Origin: Plasmopara viticola
Taxonomy: Eukaryota > Oomycota > Peronosporomycetes > Peronosporales > Peronosporaceae
Assembly: GCA_001695595.3 (NCBI GenBank)
Contig: MBPM02000061.1
Span: forward strand, 124,001-188,000
Direction of reading: 5' to 3'
DNA: 64,000 nucleotides
Positions 33,112-44,860 of this stretch are shown here, in pieces. Made by a program: the position numbers and the translations under genes. The notes beneath the pieces were generated by a model, which was not told where the DNA came from, ran no database searches, and saw only the letters and a program-made list of their open reading frames with translations. Position 1 is the first letter of the stretch, and each line of letters starts with the position of its first letter.

Positions 33112-36100
33112 ATGGTACGTCGCGCTTCTCTCGCGCCTGCCGCGCCGTCCACTAACGTGCGTCTCCATGTCTCTTCCCTTTCCAGCCGCTCCGTCTCGAG
33201 ATCAAACGCAAGCTCAGTTCCCGGTCCGAGCGGGTCAAGAGCGTCGACCTCCATCCCACGGAACCGTGGGTCCTCTCGGCGCTCTACTCGGGCAGCGTCA
33301 TGATCTGGAACTACGCCACGCAATCGCTCGTCAAGACGCTCGACGTCTCGACGCTCCCCGTGCGCAACGCCAAGTTCATTGCGCGGAAACAGTGGCTCGT
33401 CACGAGCAGCGACGACCTCCACGTGCGCGTGTTCAATTACAATACGCTGGACCAAGTCACGAGCTTTGAAGCCCATAGCGATTACATTCGCCACATTGAA
33501 ATCCACGCGACGTTGCCGTGTTTCCTCACGTGTGCCGACGACATGGTGATCAAACTCTGGGACTGGGACAAGCACTTTGCGTGCGTCCACGTCTTTGAAG
33601 GCCACGGCCACTACGTCATGATGGCGACGTTCAATCCCAAAGACGTCCACGCGTTTGCGAGCGCGAGCTTGGACCGCACGGTCCGCGTCTGGGGCCTCGG
33701 CGCGACCCACGCGCACTTTGCGCTCGACGGCCACGAACGGGGCGTGAATTGCGTCGCGTATTACCCTGGCGCCGACAAACCCTACTTGCTCTCGGGCAGC
33801 GACGACCGGACGGTCAAAGTGTGGGATTACCAGACCAAAGCCATTGTCCATACTCTCGACGGCCACGGGCACAACCTCACGGCGGTCCTGTACCACCCGC
33901 GCGTCCCGTTGATCATTTCGGCCAGTGAAGACGGAGCCGTGCGCATGTGGCACGCGACGACGTACCGGGCCGAAACGACGCTGAACTATGGCATGGAACG
34001 CAGTTGGACGCTCGCAGCGCTTCCGTCGGCCAATACACTGGCCATTGGGTACGACGAAGGCACGATTGTCCTTCGCCTCGGCCACGACACGCCCGTCGTG
34101 AGCATGGACACGGGTGGGAGTGGCAAAGTCGTGTGGACTACGAACAATGACGTGTACACTGCGACGCTCAAGGGCGTCGTGGCCGACTTGGGCCTCCAAG
34201 ACGGGGAGAAGCTGCCCGTCGTCGCCCGCGACCTCGGGAGTTGCGACGTGTACCCGCAAAAGGTCCAGCACAATAGCAACGGACGGTACGTTGTCGTGTG
34301 CGGCGACGGCGAGTACATTATCTACACGGCCCAACAATTGCGGAACAAAGCGTTTGGGACCGCCCTGGACTTTGCGTGGGCACCCACGGGGACAGGGGAC
34401 TACGTCGTCCGGAACAGCGTCTCGCAACTCACGCTCTTTCGGAACTTTAAAGAAGTCAAGCGCGCGAAACCCAGCGGCGTCGCGGCCGAAGGCTTGTTTG
34501 GCGGAACCGGGGCCATTGGCGTCAAGGGCCCCGAGGCCATTGCCATGCTGGACTGGGACGACTTGCGGCTCATTCGCAAGATTGACGTCAGTGTCAAGCA
34601 TGTGTTTTGGGCCGACACGGGTACCCTTGTAGTCCTCGCGTGCGACGCGAGTTTCTTTGTGCTGCGGTACCACAAAGACGTGGTGGCCCAGGCGTTCGCA
34701 ACGGGGACCGCGTCCAGTGACGACGGGGTCGAGGGCGCGTTTGAGTTGCTGCACGAAATCTCGGAAAAAGTCGGGACGGGCACGTGGGTCGGCGACTGTT
34801 TTCTCTACACGAACGCCGGGAATCGCTTGAATTACTACGTCGGGGGCGAAGTCATGACGGTGGCCCACTTGGAGCAGAAGCTGTACCTCTTGGGGTACCT
34901 CCCGCGTGAAAACCGCGTGTTCCTCATGGACAAGCTCAAGCACGTCGTGAGCTACACCGTCTCGCTCGTGCTCCTCGAGTACCAAACGGCCGTCGTGCGG
35001 CGCGACTTTGAGCGCGCAAACGCGATTTTACCCACGGTCCCGCCCGAGCAAATGGACGCCGTGGCGCGCTTCTTGGAATCGCAAGGGTACAAGGAAGAGG
35101 CGTTGGCTCTCAGTACCGATCCGGACCAAAAGTTCGACCTCGCCGTCCAATTGGCGAAGCTCGACGTGGCGCACGACATTATGGTCCACGAAATTGGCAC
35201 GACCAAGGACGGCGACGTCGAGACGCAGCACAAGTGGAAGCAACTGGGCGACCTCGCGCTGCACGACGGGCACTTGGCGCTCGCCGAAGCGTGTGCGTTG
35301 CGCGCCGAGGACTGGAGCCTCTTGTTGCTCTTGTACACGAGTCGCGGCGACGCGCAAGGCCTCGCGCGCCTTGCCGAGCGCGCGCACGCCCATCGTCGGT
35401 TCAACATCGCGTTCCTCTGCCATTTGCTCTTGGAGGACGTGACGGCGTGCGTCGACGTGCTGAAAGCCACGCACCGGTTGCCCGAAGCCGCGTTCTTTGC
35501 CCGGAGTTATTGTCCGTCCAAGATTGCGCTGGTGATGGACGCGTGGCGGCACGACCTCGCCGCTGTGAGTGCGCGCGCCGCGAAAGCGCTGGCGGATCCG
35601 AGCGTGCACGCGCCGTTGTTTGAGAACCTCGAGCTGTCGCTCCAAGCGGAAGCGGTCTTGGCGGCGCACCGAGGACGTGGCGACGCCAAGCGGCCGTCGG
35701 CCATGGCGTACCTGAGCAAGAAGGCCGTCTTGGAAAGCGACCATGTGCTCGACGATATCTTGAGTGGCAAGCTCGCGACTGCCGAGCCCGTCGAAGTCGA
35801 GACGCAAGTTCACGCTCAAGCAGAGGCACACGCGGTAGCACACGCGCAAGCGCAAGCCGAAATGGAAGCAGAGGCTGCGCGACAGCGTGTCGAGGCGGAA
35901 GCAGAGGCGCAAAGGGTGCGTGTGGACGTGGAAGCAAGAGAGAGGCACGTGGAAGACGTGCCCCGTGCTGCGGTCGCGACGACGGCGAGCGACGACTTGG
36001 TTGCGAACGGCGAGGCGACGCATGGAGTGGATAAAGGCCTGGAGCACGCGTCGCCGTCGTTGGAGGTTGGGCTGCCTGCGCCCGCGACAGGTGGGACCAT

Positions 36101-36182
36101 GGGCGAGCTCTTGGACTTGGAATTAGAGACGCCCGACCTACAGTTTGAAGAAGACGATGACGCCGATTGGGGTGAAATGTAG
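33112..36182 (+). CDS. COPB2: coatomer beta-prime subunit (COPI), two exons
   Basis: The start codon is alone in its exon (33,112-33,114), followed by a 71-nt intron (donor GTACGT, acceptor TTTCCAG). Exon 2 (33,186-36,182) continues PLRLEIKRKLSSRSERVKS, the conserved beta-prime COP start, giving 999 residues against about 906 in human. Residues about 10-310 are WD40 repeats (ALYSGSVMIWNY, KLWDWDK, VRVWGLG, VKVWDYQTK, VRMWHATTYR), the propeller that binds dilysine cargo signals. LNYGMERSW and the following WD-associated region match the family closely. An alpha-solenoid follows to about 830, for contact with alpha-COP. The extra length is a C-terminal Ala/Gln/Glu/Arg-rich stretch (HAQAEAHAVAHAQAQAEM) and an acidic end with a tryptophan (DDADWGEM). 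It acts in Golgi-to-ER vesicle coats. Confidence 0.96.
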
Positions 36183-36278
36183 TGAGCCGACCCGTTTTTT
36201 ATTGAATAAGAGGACTATTTGCGAGTGGTAGGATACGGGTAGTCTGGGTTTTTTGGGTCTTTTAGCGCAAGGTCGCCA

Positions 36279-36873
36279 CTAGAGCATAAAACCCTTGTCA
36301 GTATTGTGAACGACGAGACCTCGAGGCAGCTCGGGACGCGTACATTGGGTCGCGCAAAAGTCCTTTAACTGCGGCACTGCCCGCGCCGAGAGCGTGGGGT
36401 ACACGTACGTGATGAGGCAGTAGAGCGACCGAGTGCCTTGAGTCACGTGACACACTGCGATCCCTTCGCTCTCTTCGACCGCGGGGTCGCCACGACGGCC
36501 GTAGACAAGGGGCGGATGATACCTACAGCACGGGCCGTAGTTGAACGCATTGGATACAGGACTAGCGCACGCAAGCGAGAGCGTACCTATGCACGTCGTA
36601 CTGTTCACCGAGGAGGACAATCCCCGAGGCCATGGTCTCCTCGCGCTTGCGAAAGAGGTTTACAAAGCCGCTGCCACAACATCACGCGTAAGCAACGGAC
36701 AGACTTAGAAACACGAGGACAACTCACGCGATTTCGCCTTCCAGGGGGCTGACGTTGCCAAACAGAATCCGCCCTTCTTCATCGAAAGCAACGTATCTGT
36801 GCCATTCCGTTTGGGCCTTGGCACTCGCCTGCAGCGTCGCGAGTGTCACGTCCCCTCCACCTACGTCATCCAT
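36279..36873 (-). CDS. profilin-like small protein, three exons
   Basis: Three exons, 36,873-36,728, 36,670-36,587 and 36,522-36,279, join in frame through introns of 57 and 64 nt (donors GTGAGT and GTACGC; acceptors GGCAG and TGTAG) to give 157 residues. The product has the profilin order of elements: an N-terminal helix ending TEWHRYVAFDEEGRILFG, then a central FVNLFRKREE, GIVLLGEQYDVHRYHP, LVYGRRG (compare IYGKKG), a beta strand IAVCHVTQ, and a C-terminal helix SARAVPQLKDFCATQC. Profilins bind actin monomers and poly-proline. The family call rests on this pattern and not on strong identity, and the protein is about 20-30 residues longer than usual. It lies 136 bases downstream of the FYVE-related gene on the same strand and converges with COPB2 (96 bases between stops). 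Confidence 0.65.
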
Positions 36874-37009
36874 GAGCGCAAAAGGAGTGATTTAGACGTA
36901 ATAAGGAGTTGAACGAGCTTAAGTTCGCCGCTGCCTCTATAAATACATACATTGCTGGTTCGAGGGTATGCATTTCAAGAGGAGACAGGTTAGTATTAGA
37001 TTACGGGGG

Positions 37010-39118
37010 CTAATCGAGCTCGGAGATGGAAGTACTACAATCTAATGGCACATGCCGGTACCGCGTGTTGGCATTCAGTTGACTCGTCAACTGGTACACG
37101 GATTCGGATTTCATCTGCAACTCTTGCATTTTCCGCACCAGATCAGCGCGGGAATAATCCACATAGGCAGGGACCGTCGACACGTCACTTGTGGGGTGGT
37201 GAGAGTGGTACAGGGTCAATTCCGAGTCGTCAAAACTACTGTGTTGCGACGGCAACGTCGACGCAAACGACGAGTTGGCAGTCTCGATTTCCGTTCGCTG
37301 GCTCTGGTCCAATTTATTGCCCGGCACGTCGTGTTTCAGGACGTCAACGTGGTGGTCATCGACCCGATGCCGAAATGTACCAGTACCAGTACCAGTACCA
37401 GTACCAGTACCAGCTGTCCGATCCCGTTTCGGCACACTAGTAGTACCCAAACGGTCCATCTGCAGTGGCATTTGCGGCTCCTCCACACCGCTCTGTTCCG
37501 ATTCCAAGTGTGGTTCCAAGAACGACCCTTGTCCCAACGAGGAACCTTGTTCCAAGAACGAGCCGTGTTCCATAATGGGCGTCTCGAACGACGTCGTCTC
37601 GATCCAGCCATCCCGTGCTTCCAGCGTCCGTCGCACCATCCCACGCGCGTCCATGCGGCTCACGGTCATTTGGCACGTTTTACACAACGTCACACTGGCA
37701 CAGTGGACTTGGTCCGACGTGTACCCTTTGTCGGGTCCACTCTGACCACTTCGAATGGTACTCGCGGCCGTCGATCGATCGGGAAGAAACACGTCGCGAT
37801 GCACGCGGCACCGGGAACAAACTTTGACGAGGCACAAGTTGCACGCGACGCCCGTGGCCAAGACACTCAATTTGCGTTCGCAAATGGCACAGTGTTTCCC
37901 TCGTACCGTCTTGGCCTCGACTTGGTGGTGCCGAAAGTCCCGCAGGGCGTCGGGAAACGTCAAGACCCACCCGAGTTTCTTCATCTGCCCACAATAGGCC
38001 GCTTGCGTCACGTTGGCCAACAAGAACGTCGTGAGTAAACTCGTGGCTTGGTGCTCTTGCATCTTGCCCCTGAAATCCACGTACCCGCGCGAAAAGACCT
38101 CGAGTTGATGCGTCCGGGCTTTCGAGGGCGTGAACAAGGTACACGTCGTCAAGTACCCGCGGACCAGGCCAGGCTTGAGGCCCCCGTCGTCGTCGCACTC
38201 GATCGAGTGCGAGAGATGGTACCCAATCTCAAGGGGTTCAGAGGCACCGACTTTGTGGTACACAATGCCCGACGCGACCAAGAGCACAAAGTCGCGGCGA
38301 TGGCGCGAGCTCGTTTTGAGGCGCGAGGGTTCGCCCCGGACGTGCCACTGGATCCCCAGGCACCGGAACGGGTCGTCGCGACTCGGTCCCTCGAGACAGC
38401 GCACGAACGCCGTCTCGAGCAAGTCCGTGTCGGTCATACACTGCACTCGGAGCTGCAACTCCACGGCGTCCGTGGCTTGGAGCCCATACATGGCGTCCGC
38501 CAGACTCCCACTCAAGTGGCCCGTCACGACGAGGGACGCAATGGACGACGCGCCGGGGACCACGGTCGACGACGAGTCGTGGGCCATGGCGGGTGTATAC
38601 GCCGCCATGGCCACCGCTGGCGTCGGGGCTCGCCGCGTCGGCCGGTCCATCGACGACGCCGTGGAATGGGCCGACATTGAGACCCTCGACGCGTCTTGAC
38701 TCGCGCGCCGACCACACGCCTTGGCGTCCGGAGGCGTCGTCGGATGACGCTCTTTGAACACGTGGAGGTTCTCAAACGTCTTGAGAGGTTTCCACTGCCA
38801 CTTGTCGTGCAGCGGCGTCGTCGAGGCGCCGTACGTGGCGTACGCGCGAAGCGTCTCGTCGACCAAGGCACGCGCTTGACGCGCGTAGCCACGCACGTCG
38901 TCGGGCGAGACGGGCATCGAACGCTTCATCAAGTTGACGCCACGGGCGAGACGGTCGAACGCAAAGTGGGTTTCCCACGGCCTCGGGCCCGGGAGAGACG
39001 ACGAGCTCTCCCATACAGACTGTTTTTGAAGAGCAGACGATGGCTTTATCTTATGATGTGGGTAATTATAGGCAAAGAGGGCAGGGACACTATGTACCAT
39101 CAGGATTGACATGGTCAT
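37010..39118 (-). CDS. FYVE-related zinc-finger protein, probably START-like/FYVE
   Basis: An intron-free 702-residue protein. A central region of about 200 residues (including FRCLGIQWHVRG, DFVLLVASGIVYHK, EPLEIGYHLSHSIE) has the layout of the START-like lipid-binding domains that oomycetes often join to FYVE fingers. Near residue 415 a cysteine pattern C-x2-C-x12-C-x2-C-x4-C-x2-C, ending after a long insert with C-x5-C-x2-C, fits the FYVE fold (CAICERKL, ACNLC, CSRC, CKTC). The usual basic R[RK]HHCR motif that binds PI3P is missing, being replaced by TGVAC, so membrane binding may be altered. The C-terminal part is disordered with a (Gly-Thr) repeat and a final coiled-coil-like segment VRKMQELQMKSESVYQLTSQ. 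A start at 38,929 (MKRSMPVSP) is a plausible alternative. Confidence 0.72.
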   Translation of the reverse strand: MTMSILMVHSVPALFAYNYPHHKIKPSSALQKQSVWESSSSLPGPRPWETHFAFDRLARGVNLMKRSMPVSPDDVRGYARQARALVDETLRAYATYGASTTPLHDKWQWKPLKTFENLHVFKERHPTTPPDAKACGRRASQDASRVSMSAHSTASSMDRPTRRAPTPAVAMAAYTPAMAHDSSSTVVPGASSIASLVVTGHLSGSLADAMYGLQATDAVELQLRVQCMTDTDLLETAFVRCLEGPSRDDPFRCLGIQWHVRGEPSRLKTSSRHRRDFVLLVASGIVYHKVGASEPLEIGYHLSHSIECDDDGGLKPGLVRGYLTTCTLFTPSKARTHQLEVFSRGYVDFRGKMQEHQATSLLTTFLLANVTQAAYCGQMKKLGWVLTFPDALRDFRHHQVEAKTVRGKHCAICERKLSVLATGVACNLCLVKVCSRCRVHRDVFLPDRSTAASTIRSGQSGPDKGYTSDQVHCASVTLCKTCQMTVSRMDARGMVRRTLEARDGWIETTSFETPIMEHGSFLEQGSSLGQGSFLEPHLESEQSGVEEPQMPLQMDRLGTTSVPKRDRTAGTGTGTGTGTGTFRHRVDDHHVDVLKHDVPGNKLDQSQRTEIETANSSFASTLPSQHSSFDDSELTLYHSHHPTSDVSTVPAYVDYSRADLVRKMQELQMKSESVYQLTSQLNANTRYRHVPLDCSTSISELD
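37378..37413. repeat. hexanucleotide microsatellite in the FYVE-related gene
   Basis: About six tandem CAGTAC units. On the minus strand they encode alternating Gly and Thr in a disordered part of the protein. The hexamer keeps the frame whatever the copy number, so length variation would be tolerated. Confidence 0.95.
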
Positions 39119-42085
39119 TACTTTACTGCAGTCGTGCTGCCGATGTGGAAGGGCTGCTTTTTGAGAAGGCTAGTGTTTTTCTACCATGATGATACGAGTT
39201 GGAGTATGCACTCTAAAAGTAGCAGGACGTTTCACAGTGTCTTTGAGGTCACACTTCGAGGCCTTCGCCAAATGACCAAGTATTCTTCTGCACGCATTCT
39301 TTCTACAAGCTAGTGTAGCTCTCGTGGGCTCAGTCAGCTGAACAAAAACTCACTTGTTTGTTGCGATTATCAAAAACAATCGTGAGCCTATATTAGCGAA
39401 TTGCAATCATCAAATGGCCCACTTTTCTCGCTTAACGCATCCGAGTCCGGCTTTTAACATTCAGCAGCTTGCATGTAGACCCAGCAGTCAACCGCTGCTT
39501 AGTTTTTCTTGAGCGCTATCAGGTTTTCAAGAACTGAGCTTTAGTCTTTATCGACTCCTAGCTAGCCCCCTTGCTAGTATCCAGCGTTTCCCTGGCTCTG
39601 AAGTTGCAACTTTTGTCTGCGACTTGTCAAAGCCATCGGGCGAGAAGAGATCCTACTCGTTAAACCTCTACACATCAGAAAGGAACGATGTGTTTACTTT
39701 TACCACAAACAAAGCAATGGATGTTCTTTTGCTTGGCAATACGAGTTCATCGAGGCTAGTTTTGAGTAAGCGGGTACACGGATACTTTTTAAAGGACAAA
39801 GAGCTTTTCGTCCATTTAATCAAAAAGAATCGATCGATCTGCAACAGTTATCATGTAAAAGAGCAATGCAAATCACCTCTTCAGTTGTTGCTGCCTGCTT
39901 AAGCTCCAAAGAAAAAAATGTGAGGCGGGCATACCCCAATACTGTCAGTAGATATAGTCTTTTCGACTTGTTTGAAGAGTGACGACCACGTAGGCATTCT
40001 ACTTCACAATTTTGTATGTGAAGGCTGCGCCTATTGTGTGTGCACTGGCACTTAGGTAAAAAGCTTTCACAAGAGAGTACTTAGCTTCTAGTCGTCATCT
40101 TAAACGACACGCGCAATTGACCGCCCGTGATTGAAACCGCTTTAGCGGTCGTTTACTCTTCATTAAATAATAAGCCGTAGATATTTTGAGGTGGCGTCGC
40201 TTTAAAATACCCCCCCCTAATGTATTTAATAGAATGCATGATTCGTTCCAGACAAGGATATTCCAGGCCAAGCTCATCGACAATGCACGCTGCGTCGGGG
40301 CTTATACGTCCTAAAAAGTCTCAGGGACTGGAAATGATTAGTTGTGGTCCATTTCTTAAAGTTTCAGAAATTCGGCAATCGAGGAACGAAATATTTTGCC
40401 ACGTACTGCGTACGAAGTCCTAAGGCAATAAGCACTGCCACGATAGCAATGTGAGCTTCTTGAGGTTCTGTTCACTAAGGCGAAGAACTGTGGCATGATG
40501 CGGGAGTCAAGATCCCTACACGAGATTATATATCGCAAAGAAGGACAATCAACTTGAGACAATTGTGGCGTATTTCTGTTGTCCTAGATGATGCGTGACC
40601 TTAGTTAACCACAAAAGGCTCATTGATATCAGGATGTGCAAATTTGACTGTCACCAGTGTGTAATACGTGGAAACTAACCCCGACTCACAAAGTTGTACC
40701 AATCGGGTACCCAAAGTTGAACGAGACGGTGAGCTCACATTTTTTTCTTTTTTAATTGCGTTTGCGCGCAACCATTGTCATGGCCAGAAGTATCACAAAC
40801 GACGCTAAAATGCTTTGTCTCGTCAGTTAGAATTAAATTGTCTGCTTGCTGAAGGGCTTCTTCAATGGTCTAAATTAAAATAAATTGGCGCTGACTCGGC
40901 ACCTCAAACAATAAATTGGACGAAGGCTTTGCAAGATCCGCATAGCTGACACAGTATATTTCTTGAAAGGATGACGAACCTGATCATTACCTAACTTCCT
41001 TTTAAGAAAACAAAGCATATGGCAGCTTTCATTTTTTGTGAGGTTTGCTTGAACCTCATGACTGCTCACCAAGCAGCTAAAAATCTCCTTTGCCACAAAA
41101 AAGAATATGTCGATTTCTTTAGGGCCCAACGACCTATAAATACCAGGTGGCTTCCTTAAGGCCAAAACGCCGACCCATTCCTTTGGTCGACCATAGCAAA
41201 AATATAGACAAAATATATGGACAACCGTGCAAGCGAGAGCTTTGATCGTGCAGTTCCTGCCGCGGTGACGTGAGAGGCTCTCCCAGAGCTTTTTTGCCCA
41301 AATAGCTCTCTAACGACCAGCAGCGTAGACAAAGCTTTGTTATTGGCAAATTCTTGAGCACAGAAGCAGATTCTGGTACCAAGAAACCTTTGGCTGTCGA
41401 GCCATAGCAACGCTCATGGGGATTTGCTTGGTCATCGTTAAATCACTAGGTGACTAGGTAGCTTTTTTTCTGTCCATTCAATCATCGTCACGACGAATTT
41501 ATAATTCGCTTAAAAGTTGATTGATAACTCCCAGCCCTCTCACATTATGTCTTATGTAAGAAAATTAAAGTGGGCCGTTACATTAGCTGAGCTTCTGTTT
41601 CAAGTAAGTGTTTCCCTCAACAACAGCTTTTACGGATTTATGTTTTTAGGTCATGGTATGAACCCCATCAGTGTTTTAGCTGCTTTTCATACTATTTCAT
41701 ATTGAAGATGTATGACAGCTCTGCCTAAATCGCACCGACAGTAGATTGTCAGTATGAACCAATAACTCGGATCTTTGCTGCATAAAATATAGGAATTGGT
41801 AGTGAACAAAATTACTTAAGATGTGATGTTTGCACTCGCCGGGTATATTTACGGTTTTATATTGAAGGAAAGTAGGGTTGTGCACTTATTAAAATATTCG
41901 CCATTCAAGAAGCAATGGTTGAACCAATCCTCATCGTTATTGTATTTTTATGAAATTACAAATTGCAGGTGATTGCACACTTTTGATCTTCTCAAACCGG
42001 GTAGTCAGGTGAGTCGAGAATCCTGAAGGTTGACGCACTGTGCACAATTAACGTCAGCAAAATCTAGCGACAATCGTGCCGGTGA
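39119..42085. other. gene-poor region between the island and the Gypsy relic
   Basis: GC content drops at about 39.1 kb. The longest frames (92 codons at 39,624-39,902 plus; 96 codons at 40,875-41,165 minus) show no recognisable motif. The upstream part of the Gypsy element (LTR, gag, protease) may be hidden here but could not be identified. Confidence 0.45.
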
Positions 42086-42089
42086 TACT

Positions 42090-44130
42090 TAATTTGAATA
42101 TCTAGTCACTCTCATGGAAGTGAGCGAAAGCCAGGGTACAGTTAATCATTTTTTGCAGAAATTTTTTCGATATTTGAGAAATGTGATGAGAATTTACTTT
42201 GACGACTTCTACGTGTTCACACAAAGTAAGGATGTTGCAGACCACATTACGCTTTGCACTGTGTACTCAAACAATGCGAAGAGAATTTTTTTTACATCAA
42301 GTTGCCAAAGTGCTAGTTCTGCGTGGATGGGATCCCATTTCTTGAAGACTTTGTCGGACAAAAAGACGTCCGAATGGACCCTGACAAGATTATGTTTATT
42401 GCAGAATGGCCTGTGCCCGAGACAAAGAAGCAAATGGAGTGCTTCTCTTGCACTACAGTCTATGCCTCATGGACTTTGCGCAATTTGCAGGACCACTCCA
42501 CCACAGTATTAAGAAAATTCGTCCTTATAAGGTTATCAGCCTCTCGAACGATCGGCCACGCTACTTCACCGAACACAACCGTCGCTTGACGCTTCCACCT
42601 GTTTTGAGTCTTCCAGACTTTTTAAAATCATTTGATACACGAATGGGTGCCTCGAATTTTGCGAGCGGGGAGTCGTTTTTCAAATGGAGGGAGAAAAAGA
42701 GCATCCATTTGCTTTTACTGGTCGGAAGATGAAGTTAGCCGAGCTAAAGTACCGTGTTTGTGAGCAAGAGTTCCTGCAAATATGCATGCACTAAGAGTGT
42801 GGCTTGTGTATCTTCCCGATTGACCATTCACATTTTAATCGAATTACAAAAGGTTTGAGATGATCTTGACGCACAAGACTACAAATCGCAGGTAGCTCGA
42901 TAGTATAATGAGCTTGCTGAATTACAGCCATTATTTTAGTAAATTTCCGGTGAAACTAACACCGTGGCTAAGGCACTATCACGCAATCCAAAAATCAAGA
43001 TTGATTAGCTTGCAAGAGCTACAGGAAGCGGCTAAGAACCGCGATATCAAGCGACATCAGGACGAACAAGGTTATAGTTGTACAACCCACAAAGCCGACG
43101 TATGCGTGAAATAGAGATCTACAGTACGTCGGCAGGAAGCCAAAGAGCGAAATTATGTGCCAAAAAACTCATTGCAGGATGGTATTTTGTATTACCAAAC
43201 CGGCAAAGAAAAGACTTCACGACAGCATATTCCAGACGACGAAGATCTTAAAAATTGCGTCATCTGCGAGAACGATGATTTTGTATCGGCAGGTCATCGA
43301 GGATGTATCTGGTTGTGCGTCAAAGTACTACTAGCCAAAATGACGAAGTATATTTAGCGCTATGTCAACACATGCGAAATATTTCAGCCTAACAAGGATA
43401 GGCAGGCCAGACCGCCAGGATTAACTCTGTCCCGAGATATCCAAGAGGCAAATGATTCGACATTTCAATGGACATTACCGTGTCTTTACCAGAATCCAAA
43501 AGTATTTACAATGCCGTCGTGGTGATTGATGATCGCTTGACAAACTTTATCGCTATGAAGACAACAAGCATTAGTGCAGAATTGCAATGATCTTCATTAA
43601 AGATATATAAAGGGGCAAAGCTTACCAAAGCCCATTGTGTCCGACCGTGATACTAACTTCACATCCGAATTATGGCAAGCAATCGTGTTTGCCGTGGGAA
43701 AGCTAAAAAATTTGGCTTCGGCTTTTAGACCACAAACGATTGGACGAAACCTCCAAGGTGTCGTCATTTCAGCACAGAATGATTGGAGGATTCTCTTGCA
43801 TTTGGCTGAAATAGCCTATGATCGACGCGTAAATTTACAATTGGAATGTCACCGAACAGCGGATCTAGGATGTGTTCCTTATTTGCCGGATGATGTGGCA
43901 TCAAGTTCGGAAAGTCGGGGAAACCAGCAAAAGCGTGTTTACAACGTCAAGAAACGTTACTTACGGTCGCACGGGTCGGATGAGCGAAGCACAAGAGCGC
44001 ATCGAGTTAAAATAGACTTGTTTAAGGTTTCTAGATTGGCGATTCATTGCTTTTGGACGATTTTTTTTAATATCCGTCAACACGGTTGTACAGAAAACTC
44101 GCGCCACGACATATTGGCCCATTCCCGATC
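42090..44130 (+). mobile_element. decayed Ty3/Gypsy pol (RT, RNase H, integrase)
   Basis: The domains occur in Gypsy order with frameshifts and stops. MRIYFDDFYVFTQSKDV (about 42,186-42,240) is the RT catalytic [FV]DD region with its usual Phe. DGIPFLEDFVGQKDVRMDP and FIAEWPVPETKKQ (42,324-42,430) are the following thumb motifs. FTGRKMKLAELKY (about 42,715-42,755) is RNase H. DGILYYQTG and PDDEDLK with AGHRG (43,180-43,305) are the integrase zinc-finger and linker region. SDRDTNFTSELWQA and FRPQTIGRN (43,637-43,750) are the integrase core with the second catalytic Asp, and GCVPYLPDD lies near 43,870. No intact polyprotein remains. LTRs were not identified. It is similar in type to Gypsy elements common in Phytophthora. 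Confidence 0.85.
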
Positions 44131-44860
44131 GTGAAAAAGTTTCGCGAGGCTTTTATGAAATGAATTCGGAGGGCTTGAAGCTGCATCCAGAGTTCGAAGG
44201 CTGCAGCTTTCAATAATCAATACAAATAACGTCACAAAGCTAGTGCAGTGATTCCAAGTAATCGAGTCAATTTCAGTGCGCTTCGGTAAGCATTCTTGTG
44301 CCTGTCATGATTGAGTTCTGCGTTACACTTCTTTATTGTACATCGAGAATTCGGCAATTTTCGATGTCAATTCCCACTAGTTGAGCTTTCAAGCACAAAT
44401 TTGGGCACACATAGCTAGTGCTTTAGTACTTGATATGGTACTTTTCCTACAACTCGTAACAATCGGCCTTTGTCGATGAGCGAAAGTCGAGAAGTGTGCT
44501 CCACAATGTGCATGTGAAAGTTATTTTCAACGTACCGGTTTAAATATTGCACCTTCCATCCCAGCACATACGAGGCCTCGCTAATATGTATCGAAAGAAT
44601 ATTATTTCTTACGTCACCGACTTAACACTGATGACTAAAATCACCTAAATCGCTTGTGGACCTTTACTTCATGTCGATGTGGCTCCGATGATCCAAATAT
44701 GCTTCGTATGTGCGCTGCCACAAGCGTTTCCGGGCGCTTTAGTATACTCTGTTATCAAGGTATTGATTGAGGTGAGAGCGCCATCTTTGTATATCACTAA
44801 CTTTTCACTTGTCAAGGCTTAAACTTTATCTCGGTGACGACTTAAAACTCACGCATCCAT
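44131..44860. other. spacer downstream of CRN-C
   Basis: AT-rich with no supported gene. The first part may be the 3' end of the Gypsy relic; the part next to 44,861 must contain the 3' end of the CRN-C transcript. Confidence 0.4.

Noticed and set aside
33003..34985. 660-codon minus-strand frame opposite COPB2
   Set aside because: It is antisense to a strongly conserved WD40 region; its open state follows from GC-rich codons. No domain was recognised.
37052..38038. 328-codon plus frame opposite the FYVE-related gene
   Set aside because: Antisense shadow; the minus frame carries the zinc-finger cysteines and START-like segments.
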